Source: a virus. From it: DNA of 21,958 nucleotides. The translations under genes and the position numbers were made by a program. Below the pieces are notes generated by a model. The model was not told where the DNA came from. It ran no database searches and saw only the letters and a program-made list of their open reading frames with translations. The first letter of the stretch is position 1, and every line of letters starts with the position of its first letter. Positions 1 through 6,117 of the stretch are shown piece by piece. The stretch covers positions 1 to 21,958 of IMG/VR virus record IMGVR_UViG_3300020183_000518. One strand, written 5' to 3'.

Positions 1-2
1 GT

Positions 3-1028
3 TTCGACAAGTCGACGCTTGTGGCGGCAACCCGCGGCCTCTGGCATGTCGCAGGGGGCACGGTTAACACGGCAACACTTCAGCCAGGCCCGTCAGGGGT
101 GACGAATGCCGCAACAATGACCGCAGTGGGTGCGGTTGCAGGAATTCAACAGAGGATCGTCAATGCCGAAGACCTTGCAGGCAAGACCGTGCAATTTAGC
201 GTTTGGGTGAAAAACAACGTGGCAACGCCGGATAGCGACGTTCTTCTAAGCATTCAGGAATTCGGCACGGTTCCAGGCACGACTACGGGCAACCCTGCCA
301 ACGTCATCGACCAGTGGACAAGGGTCAGCGTGCAGCGCAAGCTTTCGACAGGCGTGACCGATGTCAGCGTGCAGATTGGGTCAAGCGGCACGATAACGTA
401 CCTTTTCGCTCATGCTCAAGTAGTTGTCGCGAGCGAAGGCGCGCATAACCTAACAAGCACTCACACGACAGCCGTCAGCGCGCCCTACATTGAAACTCAG
501 GCGACGCCGTATCAGGCGCAGGGCACTTGGACGTGGCCGGAATGGCTGACGCAGAACGGCTATTTGGAGGCTGACATATGCTTCAGCGAGACCGCTAACC
601 CGAACAACCGGACGACGATTATTCTTGGTGCTGCGTCATCTGCGTTCACTCCAATAATCGACGGCGGCACCATTTTTAGGTCAAGCGGCGACGCAGCAGC
701 AAGCAATATCATACGAAGCAACAAGACAAGCAACGCTGGAACGGCTGGCCCAACTTATACGCCGGCGAGCAGCCTGTTTGACGGAAGCTTCCACAAGTAC
801 CGCGCAGAGTGGGTCAACTACAAGATCGCGGGCATTCGCACGATCCAATTCAGGCTTTACGTTGACGGTCAATTGCAAGGCACGAACAGCCCGGCAGCTA
901 CTACATGGTCCAGGCCGCCCGCCCTGTTTGCGCTGCACCCAGCCGCGAACCAATCGTTTCAGACCATGAAGAACATCAAGATCGGTTCGCCGACCTTGCC
1001 CGCAGGGGCGATCCCCGAACCGTACTAG
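3..1028 (+). CDS. tail fibre/appendage protein, C-terminal part (5' end outside window)
   Basis: The frame is open from the left edge, so this is the C-terminal 341 residues of a larger protein; the GTG at 21 is probably internal. The first part is rich in Thr, Val, Ala and Gly and has a beta-sandwich look, resembling carbohydrate-binding modules. The last 170 residues (from about GTWTWPEWL through FHKYRAEW to LYVDGQLQGT) resemble a LamG/concanavalin-like fold. That would suit a virion protein that touches the host surface. The position directly before the lysis genes fits the end of a tail module. Codon use is less GC-biased than in the rest of the window (many GCA, ACA and AGC codons), which suggests a recently exchanged tip module. 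The fold is inferred from pattern only and the exact function is unknown. Confidence 0.6.
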   Translation, partial: FDKSTLVAATRGLWHVAGGTVNTATLQPGPSGVTNAATMTAVGAVAGIQQRIVNAEDLAGKTVQFSVWVKNNVATPDSDVLLSIQEFGTVPGTTTGNPANVIDQWTRVSVQRKLSTGVTDVSVQIGSSGTITYLFAHAQVVVASEGAHNLTSTHTTAVSAPYIETQATPYQAQGTWTWPEWLTQNGYLEADICFSETANPNNRTTIILGAASSAFTPIIDGGTIFRSSGDAAASNIIRSNKTSNAGTAGPTYTPASSLFDGSFHKYRAEWVNYKIAGIRTIQFRLYVDGQLQGTNSPAATTWSRPPALFALHPAANQSFQTMKNIKIGSPTLPAGAIPEPY

Positions 1029-1039
1029 AGGGTAGGCAA

Positions 1040-1270
1040 ATGATGGACGAGAACCAGGAGAAGATGTTGATCGAACTGCATGCCGCAGTCGTCGGAACCA
1101 CTCGGGATCCCGGTCTTCGCGAGAAGGTCGATCGGCTCGATGAGCGCGTCCGCAACATCGAAACGATCCGATCGGGCATCTCGCGGGGATTCTGGGAACG
1201 CGTCGGAACTGCGATCGTTGCAGCGGCCTCGGGATGGATCGCGGCCCACTTTGGAGGAACCCGGCCATGA
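1040..1270 (+). CDS. XhlA-like coiled-coil membrane protein of the lysis cassette
   Basis: A 76-residue protein. The N-terminal 45 residues are charged and heptad-like (MLIELHAAV, then REKVDRLDERVRNIETI), and a single hydrophobic segment follows near the C-terminus (VGTAIVAAASGWIAAHF). This layout matches the haemolysin XhlA family, small phage proteins that act with a holin and endolysin at the cytoplasmic membrane. I chose the first ATG of an ATG-ATG pair because a GAGGGTAGG ribosome site lies just upstream and upstream in-frame sequence overlaps the fibre gene. The stop overlaps the start of the endolysin gene (ATGA). Family assignment rests on architecture and context; a small spanin-like or anchor protein is an alternative. 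Confidence 0.6.
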   Translation: MMDENQEKMLIELHAAVVGTTRDPGLREKVDRLDERVRNIETIRSGISRGFWERVGTAIVAAASGWIAAHFGGTRP

Positions 1271-1725
1271 GCCTGTCGAAACACTTCACCGTCCTTGAGT
1301 TCCTGGCGGTCAAAGATCCGATCAAGCCGTCGCCCGAAGTCATCGACGCCCTCGGGGACCTGTGCGCTCTGGCCCTCGAACCCCTGCGGGAGGCCCTCGG
1401 GCGACCGCTCAAGATATCGAGCGGCTATCGGTCCCCAGCCTACAATCGGCTCATCGGCGGAGCCCCGGGGTCGCAGCATTGTGCCGGAATCGCGGCCGAC
1501 ATTCTGATGAACTCGGACGCCGAGCAACTCAAGGCCGCGGCGATTGCCAGTAACATCAAGGGCATCGGCGGGATCGGGATCTACCCGGGCCGAGGTTTCA
1601 TTCACGTCGACATTCGGCCACGCATCGGGGGCAAGCCGACAACTTGGGCGCAAATCAAGGGAAAGTACCGGGCGATCCCGGTCGAGCTCAGAATGGCGAT
1701 TAAGGCGCACGGGGGGAAAATCTGA
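1267..1725 (+). CDS. endolysin, M15 family zinc peptidase
   Basis: A 152-residue peptidase of the Peptidase_M15_3 type (VanY/D-Ala-D-Ala carboxypeptidase-like). It should cleave the peptide part of peptidoglycan to release virions. The hallmark SGYRS is at residues 52-56 (SSGYRSPAYN). The zinc ligands appear to be His71 in GSQH, Asp78 in AADI and His113 in FIHVD. There is no signal peptide and no cell-wall binding domain, so it probably needs a holin for export. The ATG at 1267 is preferred over an in-frame ATG at 1234 because GGAGG at 1254 sits at good spacing and the start overlaps the previous stop. Its own stop overlaps the next start (TGATG). Family length and motifs are complete. Confidence 0.9.
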   Translation: MSLSKHFTVLEFLAVKDPIKPSPEVIDALGDLCALALEPLREALGRPLKISSGYRSPAYNRLIGGAPGSQHCAGIAADILMNSDAEQLKAAAIASNIKGIGGIGIYPGRGFIHVDIRPRIGGKPTTWAQIKGKYRAIPVELRMAIKAHGGKI

Positions 1726-2030
1726 TGGAATGGCTCAACGTCGCGGGGCAGGCTGTGTCTTGGCTTGTTCAGCAACCCGCGGTCCAGGGCGTGGCGGTTG
1801 CCGCGGTGACTGAGGCAGTCAAGAAGGCCCCGGTCGGTCCGTCTAGCGGGTCAGGGGTGCGGTTGCTTGCCGCGGTCCTCGCCGTCGGGGCCTCGGTTGC
1901 CGGGGCTGCGGCCCAGGGCGGAATCGACACGCTCTCGCCCGAGGTTCTCGGGCAACAGGTTCTCGAGGCCGTGTCGGCATTCCTCGCGGCCGTCGGGGCG
2001 TGGCAACTTGCAAAGAAGGCGAAGGCCTGA
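1725..2030 (+). CDS. putative holin
   Basis: A 101-residue protein rich in Ala, Val and Gly. It has hydrophobic stretches at about residues 46-64 (RLLAAVLAVGASVAGAAA) and 79-95 (VLEAVSAFLAAVGAWQLA), a weaker amphipathic N-terminus and a Lys-rich end (AKKAKA). Small size, two probable membrane segments, a positively charged C-terminus and a position directly behind the endolysin are the usual signs of a phage holin, which makes the membrane pore that lets the endolysin out. The start overlaps the endolysin stop (TGATG), indicating translational coupling. The sequence itself does not match a holin family I can name, so the call rests on layout and context. Confidence 0.6.
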   Translation: MEWLNVAGQAVSWLVQQPAVQGVAVAAVTEAVKKAPVGPSSGSGVRLLAAVLAVGASVAGAAAQGGIDTLSPEVLGQQVLEAVSAFLAAVGAWQLAKKAKA

Positions 2031-2042
2031 TAGGATATCAAT

Positions 2043-2062
2043 CCGGTCGCTTCGGCGATCGG
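2043..2062 (+). terminator. UUCG-tetraloop hairpin after the lysis cassette
   Basis: The arms CCGGTCGC (2043-2050) and GCGATCGG (2055-2062) pair over all eight positions with one G-T pair, closing a TTCG tetraloop. The hairpin starts 12 nt after the holin stop. There is no T-run directly behind it, so it may act as an RNA-stabilising or Rho-linked end instead of a simple intrinsic terminator. Confidence 0.55.
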
Positions 2063-2126
2063 CGGCCGTTCCTTCCGCCTCCGGGTGGTTGACCCGCCGA
2101 CGCTCCCGCAAGGGGGCGGCTCATTC

Positions 2127-2182
2127 CCCGGCTCTTTCCCTCTCTTCGGACGAGGCAAAAGTGCCGGGGTTTCGTGTTTTTT
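2127..2182 (+). terminator. possible intrinsic terminator before the early region
   Basis: CCCCGGC (about 2127-2133) can pair with GCCGGGG (about 2163-2169), with a small inner CCTC/GAGG helix in the loop. A T-rich stretch, TTTCGTGTTTTTT, follows. Together with the hairpin at 2043 this would separate late lysis transcription from the early operon. The loop is long, so this is moderate evidence only. Confidence 0.4.
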
Positions 2183-2208
2183 ATATTCAAGCGTAGATTT
2201 TCCTGTTC

Positions 2209-2239
2209 GTGACGGCTATCATGTTCCCCGGGGTACATT
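2209..2239 (+). promoter_or_regulatory. operator palindrome and probable promoter of the HTH operon
   Basis: ATGTTCCCCGGGGTACATT occupies 2221-2239. Its 18-bp core (2221-2238) is an inverted repeat with only one mismatched pair. GTGACGG (2209-2215) lies just upstream and TATCAT (2217-2222) resembles a -10 box. The same palindrome with one base changed recurs at 4331, again behind TGACGG. It ends 3 bp before the HTH gene's ATG, which suggests autoregulation. Which hexamers RNA polymerase uses is uncertain: if TACATT at 2234 were the -10, the start codon at 2242 would not be in the transcript. Confidence 0.6.
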
Positions 2240-2241
2240 CC

Positions 2242-2460
2242 ATGGAATACTTTACGACGAGGCAGGTCGCCGACATCTTCGGTGTCCGGCCGATTACGGT
2301 CCGTCGGTGGATCTGGTCTGGGGATCTGGTCGCCGTCAATCCCAAGGGCGAAGGAGGTTCGAGGAAATGTCAGCAGTTCGTCATCGCAGGCGATTCAGTG
2401 GAGCGACTATTGCGGTTGCGCGGTGCGTCGCCCTCGCCGGGTTCTGGTTCGCATGCGTAG
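2242..2460 (+). CDS. helix-turn-helix DNA-binding protein, excisionase/MerR-like
   Basis: A 72-residue protein whose N-terminus, MEYFTTRQVADIFGVRPITV (residues 1-20) followed by RRW, is a typical winged helix-turn-helix of the HTH_17/excisionase type: helix 1 TRQVADIF, turn GVRP, recognition helix ITVRRWIWSGDL. DSVERLLRL closes the domain. Such proteins bind short operators as regulators or DNA-bending factors. I take the ATG at 2242, which has weak GGGG spacing; the in-frame ATG at 2221 lies inside the operator. It is the first gene of an overlapping run (2242, 2367, 2540, 2785). With no integrase in the window, a regulatory role is more likely than excision. It is a candidate binder of the palindrome at 2221. 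Confidence 0.7.
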   Translation: MEYFTTRQVADIFGVRPITVRRWIWSGDLVAVNPKGEGGSRKCQQFVIAGDSVERLLRLRGASPSPGSGSHA

Positions 2461-2543
2461 CTCTGGTCCATGGCGCGGCCTGGTTGGCCGGGAAGCTCGA
2501 GGGCAAGGTTCCGGGCGTCCATGCCCCGGTGATGCGGAAATGA
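2367..2543 (+). CDS. small membrane protein, overlaps the HTH gene
   Basis: A 58-residue product with a basic N-terminus (VRHRRR), a hydrophobic stretch at about residues 12-42 (ATIAVARCVALAGFWFACVA, then LVHGAAWLAG) and a short polar tail. One transmembrane helix with positive-inside topology is likely. AAGGAGG at 2351-2357 is a good ribosome site. The stop overlaps the next start as ATGA at 2540-2543, which argues that this frame is translated even though its first 94 nt lie inside the HTH gene. I do not recognise a family. Confidence 0.5.
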   Translation: MSAVRHRRRFSGATIAVARCVALAGFWFACVALVHGAAWLAGKLEGKVPGVHAPVMRK

Positions 2544-2788
2544 TTAGTCAAGGTCTTGACGACCTGTTCCGCGGTCTGCAACGAGCGGAGATCGACATTC
2601 AGGGCCGGGACCACGCCCTTCGACTGGCCTTTGAGTTTTGGCGGGTCACGAAGGAGGTCATGACCCATGGCCCGAACCGCGAGCTCCTGCGGAAGCTGAA
2701 CGATGCCGAGCGAGGGTTCCTGAATGCACTCGACGTACTCAACATGGGGGCCGATGTCCGAACGACGGTAGAAAGGATCGAGGCATGA
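2540..2788 (+). CDS. small early protein, unknown function
   Basis: An 82-residue, mostly alpha-helical acidic protein (LDDLFRGLQRAEI, then LLRKLNDAERGFLNALDVL). There is no membrane segment, cysteine cluster or enzyme motif. The start ATG at 2540 overlaps the stop of the small membrane protein, and the stop overlaps the ATG at 2785, so it sits in a translationally coupled chain. An in-frame open stretch further upstream is out of register with the coupled starts and was not used. Function not recognised. Confidence 0.65.
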   Translation: MISQGLDDLFRGLQRAEIDIQGRDHALRLAFEFWRVTKEVMTHGPNRELLRKLNDAERGFLNALDVLNMGADVRTTVERIEA

Positions 2789-3564
2789 TCAAGCTCAAGC
2801 CACAGGCCGTCCAGGACTTGTACCGAGCGGTTCAGGCACTCGACGCGGTCGAAATCCTCATCGACAAGGACCGGGACCTCGGGTTCCTCTGGTCCCAGGA
2901 TCGCGGGGCGGCATTTGCCGTCAAGCTATGGGGCAAGGACCACGAGGGTCAAGTTCCGATGGACATTTTAGACAAGACCCTAGGCAATCCCGAGACCCCG
3001 CACGAAGCCGACCTTGGCAGGGCGCAGGCCGTGACCGTGGCCCCGGGGCGCGATGTTTCGCCCCTGGTGCGGGCGGCCCTCGCCGACATTCAGGAGCGAC
3101 GCAGGCTTGCCCAGATCCACGGGGCAAAGGACAAGACCGTCGAGCTCGAGATCGGCGGCGGGTTCCTGCGGGTCGGCATGATGCGGATCGAGGCTCCCTG
3201 CTGGGGGGCCGCGACGACCGCGGTCAATGGCGGGTACTTGATGACCGCGATCGACCACGCCTTCGGGATGACGGCTCACGGCGTGCAACTTGAGATTCAC
3301 GAGTCCGGGGTGGTCCGCGTGATGATGCAATCGCCGAATCAGCAGACCGAACCGGACTCTCGCTGGCGTGGGCAGGCGGTCATCGCTCCGGTCGTCCATC
3401 GTGACCGCCTCGAGGGGCTCAAGAAGGCGGGCCCAGATGCCGCGAGGCCGCCGACGGCACGCAGCTCATCGCCGTGTACCGGCGCGAGCGACGCAGCACC
3501 CGCAACACGACCGCCGACAGCAGCAGCACCACCAACCCCAACAAGAAGGAGCAGTGACCAATGA
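2785..3564 (+). CDS. possible divergent sliding-clamp-like protein, C-terminus replaced by out-of-frame sequence
   Basis: A 259-residue frame. Residues 1-216 look genuine: MIKLKPQAVQDLYRAV at the start and, at about 150-205, a segment (NGGYLMTAIDHAFG, then VQLEIHESGVVRVMM and AVIAPV) whose order of elements recalls the last domain of DNA polymerase III beta clamps (YLLDAL, then a strand pair, then a proline-containing end). This resemblance is weak and inferred by eye. From about nucleotide 3430 the translation becomes low-complexity Pro/Ala/Thr/Arg (TRPPTAAAPPTPTRRSS), while frame 3 of the same DNA, open from 3405, gives a protein-like tail (DGTQLIAVYRRERR) ending at 3557. The gene is therefore probably truncated at a recombination junction. 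Confidence 0.55.
   Translation: MIKLKPQAVQDLYRAVQALDAVEILIDKDRDLGFLWSQDRGAAFAVKLWGKDHEGQVPMDILDKTLGNPETPHEADLGRAQAVTVAPGRDVSPLVRAALADIQERRRLAQIHGAKDKTVELEIGGGFLRVGMMRIEAPCWGAATTAVNGGYLMTAIDHAFGMTAHGVQLEIHESGVVRVMMQSPNQQTEPDSRWRGQAVIAPVVHRDRLEGLKKAGPDAARPPTARSSSPCTGASDAAPATRPPTAAAPPTPTRRSSDQ
3405..3557 (+). pseudogene. C-terminal remnant of a foreign gene at the left end of an insert
   Basis: In the frame offset from the preceding gene, the last 35 codons read naturally as ADGTQLIAVYRRERRSTRN followed by TTADSSSTTNPNKKEQ and a stop at 3555-3557. This frame opens only at 3405, has no start codon and is protein-like only from about 3450. It looks like the 3' end of a gene whose 5' part was lost when it was joined to the preceding gene. 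The ribosome site of the next gene (AAGGAG, 3545-3550) lies inside it, so the two probably arrived together. Confidence 0.45.
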
Positions 3565-4094
3565 CGAACAGCATGTGGCAGCAGACCGAAGAGATGGCGA
3601 AGAAGCACGACCAGGGCGGCTCGCTCTGGCTCAAGCTCGCGGGCGATGGCGACAAGGCCGTCGTCGTCTTCCTGGGTGAGCCGCACCCGCGCGACGTGGC
3701 CTTCGTCGACGGCAAGTACGTCGAGGTCGACGAGAAGATGAAGGCTGCGGGTACGAAGGCCTCGCTGCGCGTCGCGCTGAACGTCGCCCTCTACGACTCG
3801 AAGGAAGTGAAGGTCCTCGAGCAGGGCGTGATGTTCTTCAAGGACCTCGTCCGCGTCCGCGAGAAGTACGGCCTCGAGAAGTGGGCCTTCGAGATCCAGC
3901 GCCACGGCGCGGCGAAGGACCCGAAGACAACGTACTCAATCCTCCCGGAGCACCAGCTCTCGGTCGAGCAGCAGAAGGCCTTCCAGGCGCTGCCGCAGCA
4001 CGACCTCGCGAAGCTCTACTCCGGCGAGGTGGACGGACGGCTCGCTCATGGCGACCTGCAAGCCGTGCTTCCTCGAGTCCGATCGCAGGGCTAA
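3561..4094 (+). CDS. phage ssDNA-binding-like protein, C-terminally truncated
   Basis: A 177-residue frame. Residues 1-158 are protein-like: WQQTEEMAKKHDQGGSLWLK, then GDKAVVVFLGEPHPRDVAF, an MFFKDLVRVREKYGLEKWAF segment and a DPKTTYSILPE motif. This layout recalls phage single-stranded DNA-binding proteins of replication modules, a family assignment made from memory and without a search. After LYSGEVDG (about nucleotide 4035) the reading turns into RLAHGDLQAVLPRVRSQG, which is only the shadow of the next gene, so the natural C-terminus is missing. All five Arg codons in the genuine part are CGC and all five Pro codons are CCG, while neighbouring genes mix CGG, CGC, CGT, CGA and CCC. The ribosome site is AAGGAG. 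It is probably of foreign origin. Confidence 0.6.
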   Translation: MTNSMWQQTEEMAKKHDQGGSLWLKLAGDGDKAVVVFLGEPHPRDVAFVDGKYVEVDEKMKAAGTKASLRVALNVALYDSKEVKVLEQGVMFFKDLVRVREKYGLEKWAFEIQRHGAAKDPKTTYSILPEHQLSVEQQKAFQALPQHDLAKLYSGEVDGRLAHGDLQAVLPRVRSQG

Positions 4095-4323
4095 GCAAGC
4101 GCGGGCGAGGGCCAAGGCGAAGAAGGCCGAACCCAAGCCCGCGGAGTTGTTTTACGTTAACGTACGGACCGGGGCCGTTGATCCAACGTGCAGCCCGTGC
4201 AGGCGAGCGCAACAACGGAATCGGACGAAGAGAAACCAGATAACGTACGTCCTGGGCAAGCTTCTGCTCTGGCGAATGGCCTATGACGCGGCCTTCGCGA
4301 AGAACTTCTTACAAACCCCTTGA
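4048..4323 (+). CDS. small basic protein with two CxxC motifs
   Basis: A 91-residue, strongly basic protein. CKPC is at residues 4-7 and CSPC lies near residue 48. Between them is a Lys/Arg/Ala-rich helix (KQARARAKAKKAEPKPAE). The two CxxC pairs could bind one zinc ion, as in small phage HNH-like or zinc-ribbon proteins, but no HNH catalytic residues are visible. The first 47 nt overlap the tail of the preceding frame, and no good ribosome site precedes the ATG, as expected if the insert junction removed its natural leader. Function unknown. Confidence 0.6.
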   Translation: MATCKPCFLESDRRAKQARARAKAKKAEPKPAELFYVNVRTGAVDPTCSPCRRAQQRNRTKRNQITYVLGKLLLWRMAYDAAFAKNFLQTP

Positions 4324-4349
4324 CGGGTAAATGTTCCCCGTGGTACATT
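4320..4349 (+). promoter_or_regulatory. promoter with embedded operator palindrome
   Basis: TTGACG (4320-4325), an 18-nt spacer and TACATT (4344-4349) form a sigma70-like promoter candidate. The palindrome ATGTTCCCCGTGGTACATT (4331-4349) fills the spacer and covers the -10. It differs by one base from the site at 2221, and both follow TGACGG by 4-5 nt. Binding here would block transcription of the genes starting at 4430. Confidence 0.6.
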
Positions 4350-4429
4350 AGAAGCACGGTCGGGGCACGCCTCTCCAGGGTCGCCCCGGCCGACGATAAA
4401 CAGTTCCCCAGTTCCCCAAGGAGATTCAA

Positions 4430-4636
4430 ATGCAGTTCATCTTGTCCAATGGCGCTCCCGCTACGTTCGCGGTATCACAAGCAGCGGCCGAGGACTTGCT
4501 TGGCACTAGCGAGCTCCACGAAATGTCGGACGCCGACCTTTCTTCTAAGGATTGGGCCGCGATTGACGCGGCTCATCCCAACGCACTGTGGCCCGACGAT
4601 TTCGCGGGGTTGCGTGTGTTCGCGGTGGCCTGCTGA
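4430..4636 (+). CDS. small acidic early protein, unknown function
   Basis: A 68-residue acidic protein (MQFILSNGAPATFAV, then EDLLGTSELHEMSDADLSSK). AAGGAG at 4418-4423 gives a clear ribosome site. It is the first gene behind the operator-controlled promoter at 4320, so it is probably made early and under repression. The direct repeat AGTTCCCC-AGTTCCCC (4402-4417) lies just before the ribosome site. The stop overlaps the next start (TGATG). No family recognised; an anti-host or regulatory protein is possible but unsupported. Confidence 0.65.
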   Translation: MQFILSNGAPATFAVSQAAAEDLLGTSELHEMSDADLSSKDWAAIDAAHPNALWPDDFAGLRVFAVAC

Positions 4637-4821
4637 TGCGGGCCTCGATTGAGGCGCTTATCGAGGATATCCTGGCAAACCCCGAGGACCACGATGTTGA
4701 GCGGGTTCTTCTTGCCTTGCACCTGGCAGACCGGATCGGGATGAACGTCCCGCACCGCGTATGGGACATGCGGGCATTTCTGCTCGAGAGCCTGGAGCAA
4801 GAGAAAGGTGGCGAGGCATGA
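4636..4821 (+). CDS. small helical protein, unknown function
   Basis: A 61-residue acidic, helical protein (MRASIEALIEDILANPEDHD, then VERVLLALHLADRIG). The ATG at 4636 overlaps the preceding stop, and the stop at 4819-4821 overlaps the next ATG at 4818, so it is embedded in a coupled operon. There are no motifs or membrane segments. Function not recognised. Confidence 0.6.
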   Translation: MRASIEALIEDILANPEDHDVERVLLALHLADRIGMNVPHRVWDMRAFLLESLEQEKGGEA

Positions 4822-5048
4822 ATCTGAAAGAAGAAGTTGAGTCGAAGGGCTGGGCCTTCGTCAGCGGATGGCTAATTAGCGAGCTTGCTCGCTGCCTAAG
4901 CGATAGCGACATTGAGAAAATTGCTACAGGGCTTCCACGGGAGATCGTCCAGTTTTTAGAGCGCATGGTCGCGTGGCGAACCCTCTCGCCGGATGTTTCA
5001 GCACTCGATAAAATTATCCTCGCAACGCGGAAGAGGTCACAGGTATGA
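4818..5048 (+). CDS. small protein, unknown function
   Basis: A 76-residue protein (MNLKEEVESKGWAFVSGWL, then CLSDSDIEKIATGLPREIV and FLERMVAWRTLSPDVSAL). It is mixed helical with no obvious catalytic motif. Codon use is more AT-tolerant (TTA, ATT, ATA) than in the flanking replication genes. It is coupled at both ends, with ATGA at 4818 and ATGA at 5045. Being directly in front of the Cas4-like nuclease it may belong to the recombination module, but nothing in the sequence shows a role. Confidence 0.6.
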   Translation: MNLKEEVESKGWAFVSGWLISELARCLSDSDIEKIATGLPREIVQFLERMVAWRTLSPDVSALDKIILATRKRSQV

Positions 5049-6100
5049 GCCCGGACGAAATCAAGGCCGCCTGTGAGCGGACCATGGACCTGGCACTTGA
5101 TCGCCTCGGACAACGCGTTCGGGGCGAGTGGAGGGTTCGTCCTTCTGGGATTCATCGCTGCGACCGGGCGCAGGTCCTCGCGGCTCGGCTCGACCCGGCC
5201 GAGGTCATTCAGCTTCCCCGGAAGCTGGCCCTCGCCTTTGAGGTCGGGACGAAGACGCACGAGATCGTCCAAGGCAACCTGCCCGAGGTTCCGTCGGAAG
5301 AGACGTGGGACTCGGGCGTCATGATCGGGCATTCGGACCTGCGACTCGTGCGCGAGGGCATCTTGATCGACCTGAAGACCATCAACGTCGAAGGCTACAT
5401 CGAGGTAGCAAAGAAGGGTCCGAAGCCCGAGCACGTCGCGCAGGTCACCTGGTACGCGGTCCAGTCAAAGTCCATTCGGGCCGCGATTGTTTACGTGAAC
5501 AAGAACGGGTCGATACCCGCGGGGCTGAAGGCCCCGAAGGACCTTAATCCGACCTATCTGGTCTGTCCGCTCCCGATGTCTCGCGAATCAATCGCGATAG
5601 CCCAGGGGATGGATGCGCGGGCCGAGGGCATCATCTCTCATGTAACGAACAAGACCCTCCCGGCTTATCAGGAGGTGCTCGAGTGCCGCTGGTGCGATCA
5701 CAAGGCCGCATGTCACAAGGCCCTCGTCGAAGATGCGCGGGCAGCGGCTAAGCTGGTCTTTCGGCACATCAACACGAAGGTCGTCGGGACGACGTTTCGG
5801 GAAGGCGGGCCGGACTGGACAACGTGCGAGCCAGGTCATCCGCTCGAGCTAGCATGGGACAAGGACAACCCGCACGGTCCCCGCAGGACCGACGGAACAG
5901 CGCAGGCCGTCAAGGTCTTGCTCGGTGGCGAGCATATCGGGTTCCTCCCTGCGACGGGCAGCCCGACGGCAGAGATAGTTTCGGATCACCTGGCCGCAGG
6001 CGGAACCGCCTCGGCGCGGGTGAACGAGATTACCGGTGGTGGTCCCGGCAAGAACCACGGCATCAACATCGAGATCGAGCTTCACGGCTCGGACTTCTAG
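5045..6100 (+). CDS. Cas4/RecB-like PD-(D/E)XK nuclease fused to a C-terminal HIRAN domain
   Basis: A 351-residue two-domain protein. Residues 30-235 carry the Cas4/RecB exonuclease pattern: Cys39 in HRCDRA, His72 in KTHEIV, Asp98 in GHSD, Asp109-Leu-Lys111 in LIDLKT, Gln133 and Tyr137 in QVTWY, and Cys214, Cys217 and Cys223 in CRWCDHKAAC. The four cysteines match the spacing of the iron-sulfur cluster of Cas4 and AddB nucleases. Residues 243-347 look like a HIRAN domain: VVGTTF at the start, LELAWDKDNPHG, then AVKVLLGGEHIGFLP and the closing strands. HIRAN domains are known to bind DNA ends, as in HLTF. The protein is probably a DNA-end processing nuclease in phage recombination, next to a DUF669-like protein. 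Domain calls were made by eye. Confidence 0.85.
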   Translation: MSPDEIKAACERTMDLALDRLGQRVRGEWRVRPSGIHRCDRAQVLAARLDPAEVIQLPRKLALAFEVGTKTHEIVQGNLPEVPSEETWDSGVMIGHSDLRLVREGILIDLKTINVEGYIEVAKKGPKPEHVAQVTWYAVQSKSIRAAIVYVNKNGSIPAGLKAPKDLNPTYLVCPLPMSRESIAIAQGMDARAEGIISHVTNKTLPAYQEVLECRWCDHKAACHKALVEDARAAAKLVFRHINTKVVGTTFREGGPDWTTCEPGHPLELAWDKDNPHGPRRTDGTAQAVKVLLGGEHIGFLPATGSPTAEIVSDHLAAGGTASARVNEITGGGPGKNHGINIEIELHGSDF

Positions 6101-6117
6101 AGAAAGGCAAACCAGAG

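Noticed and set aside
681-1710. Long open frames on the - strand opposite the fibre and lysis genes
   Set aside because: They are Arg/Pro/Ser-rich, overlap well-supported + strand genes, and have no ribosome sites or domain signs; typical shadows in GC-rich DNA.
2242-2460. Excisionase of an integration module
   Set aside because: No integrase or attachment site is seen in the window, and the operator just before the gene fits a regulator better.
3339-3905. 188-codon - strand frame across the insert
   Set aside because: Leu/Val/Asp-rich complement of the + strand genes with no motif; the + frames have ribosome sites and protein-like segments.
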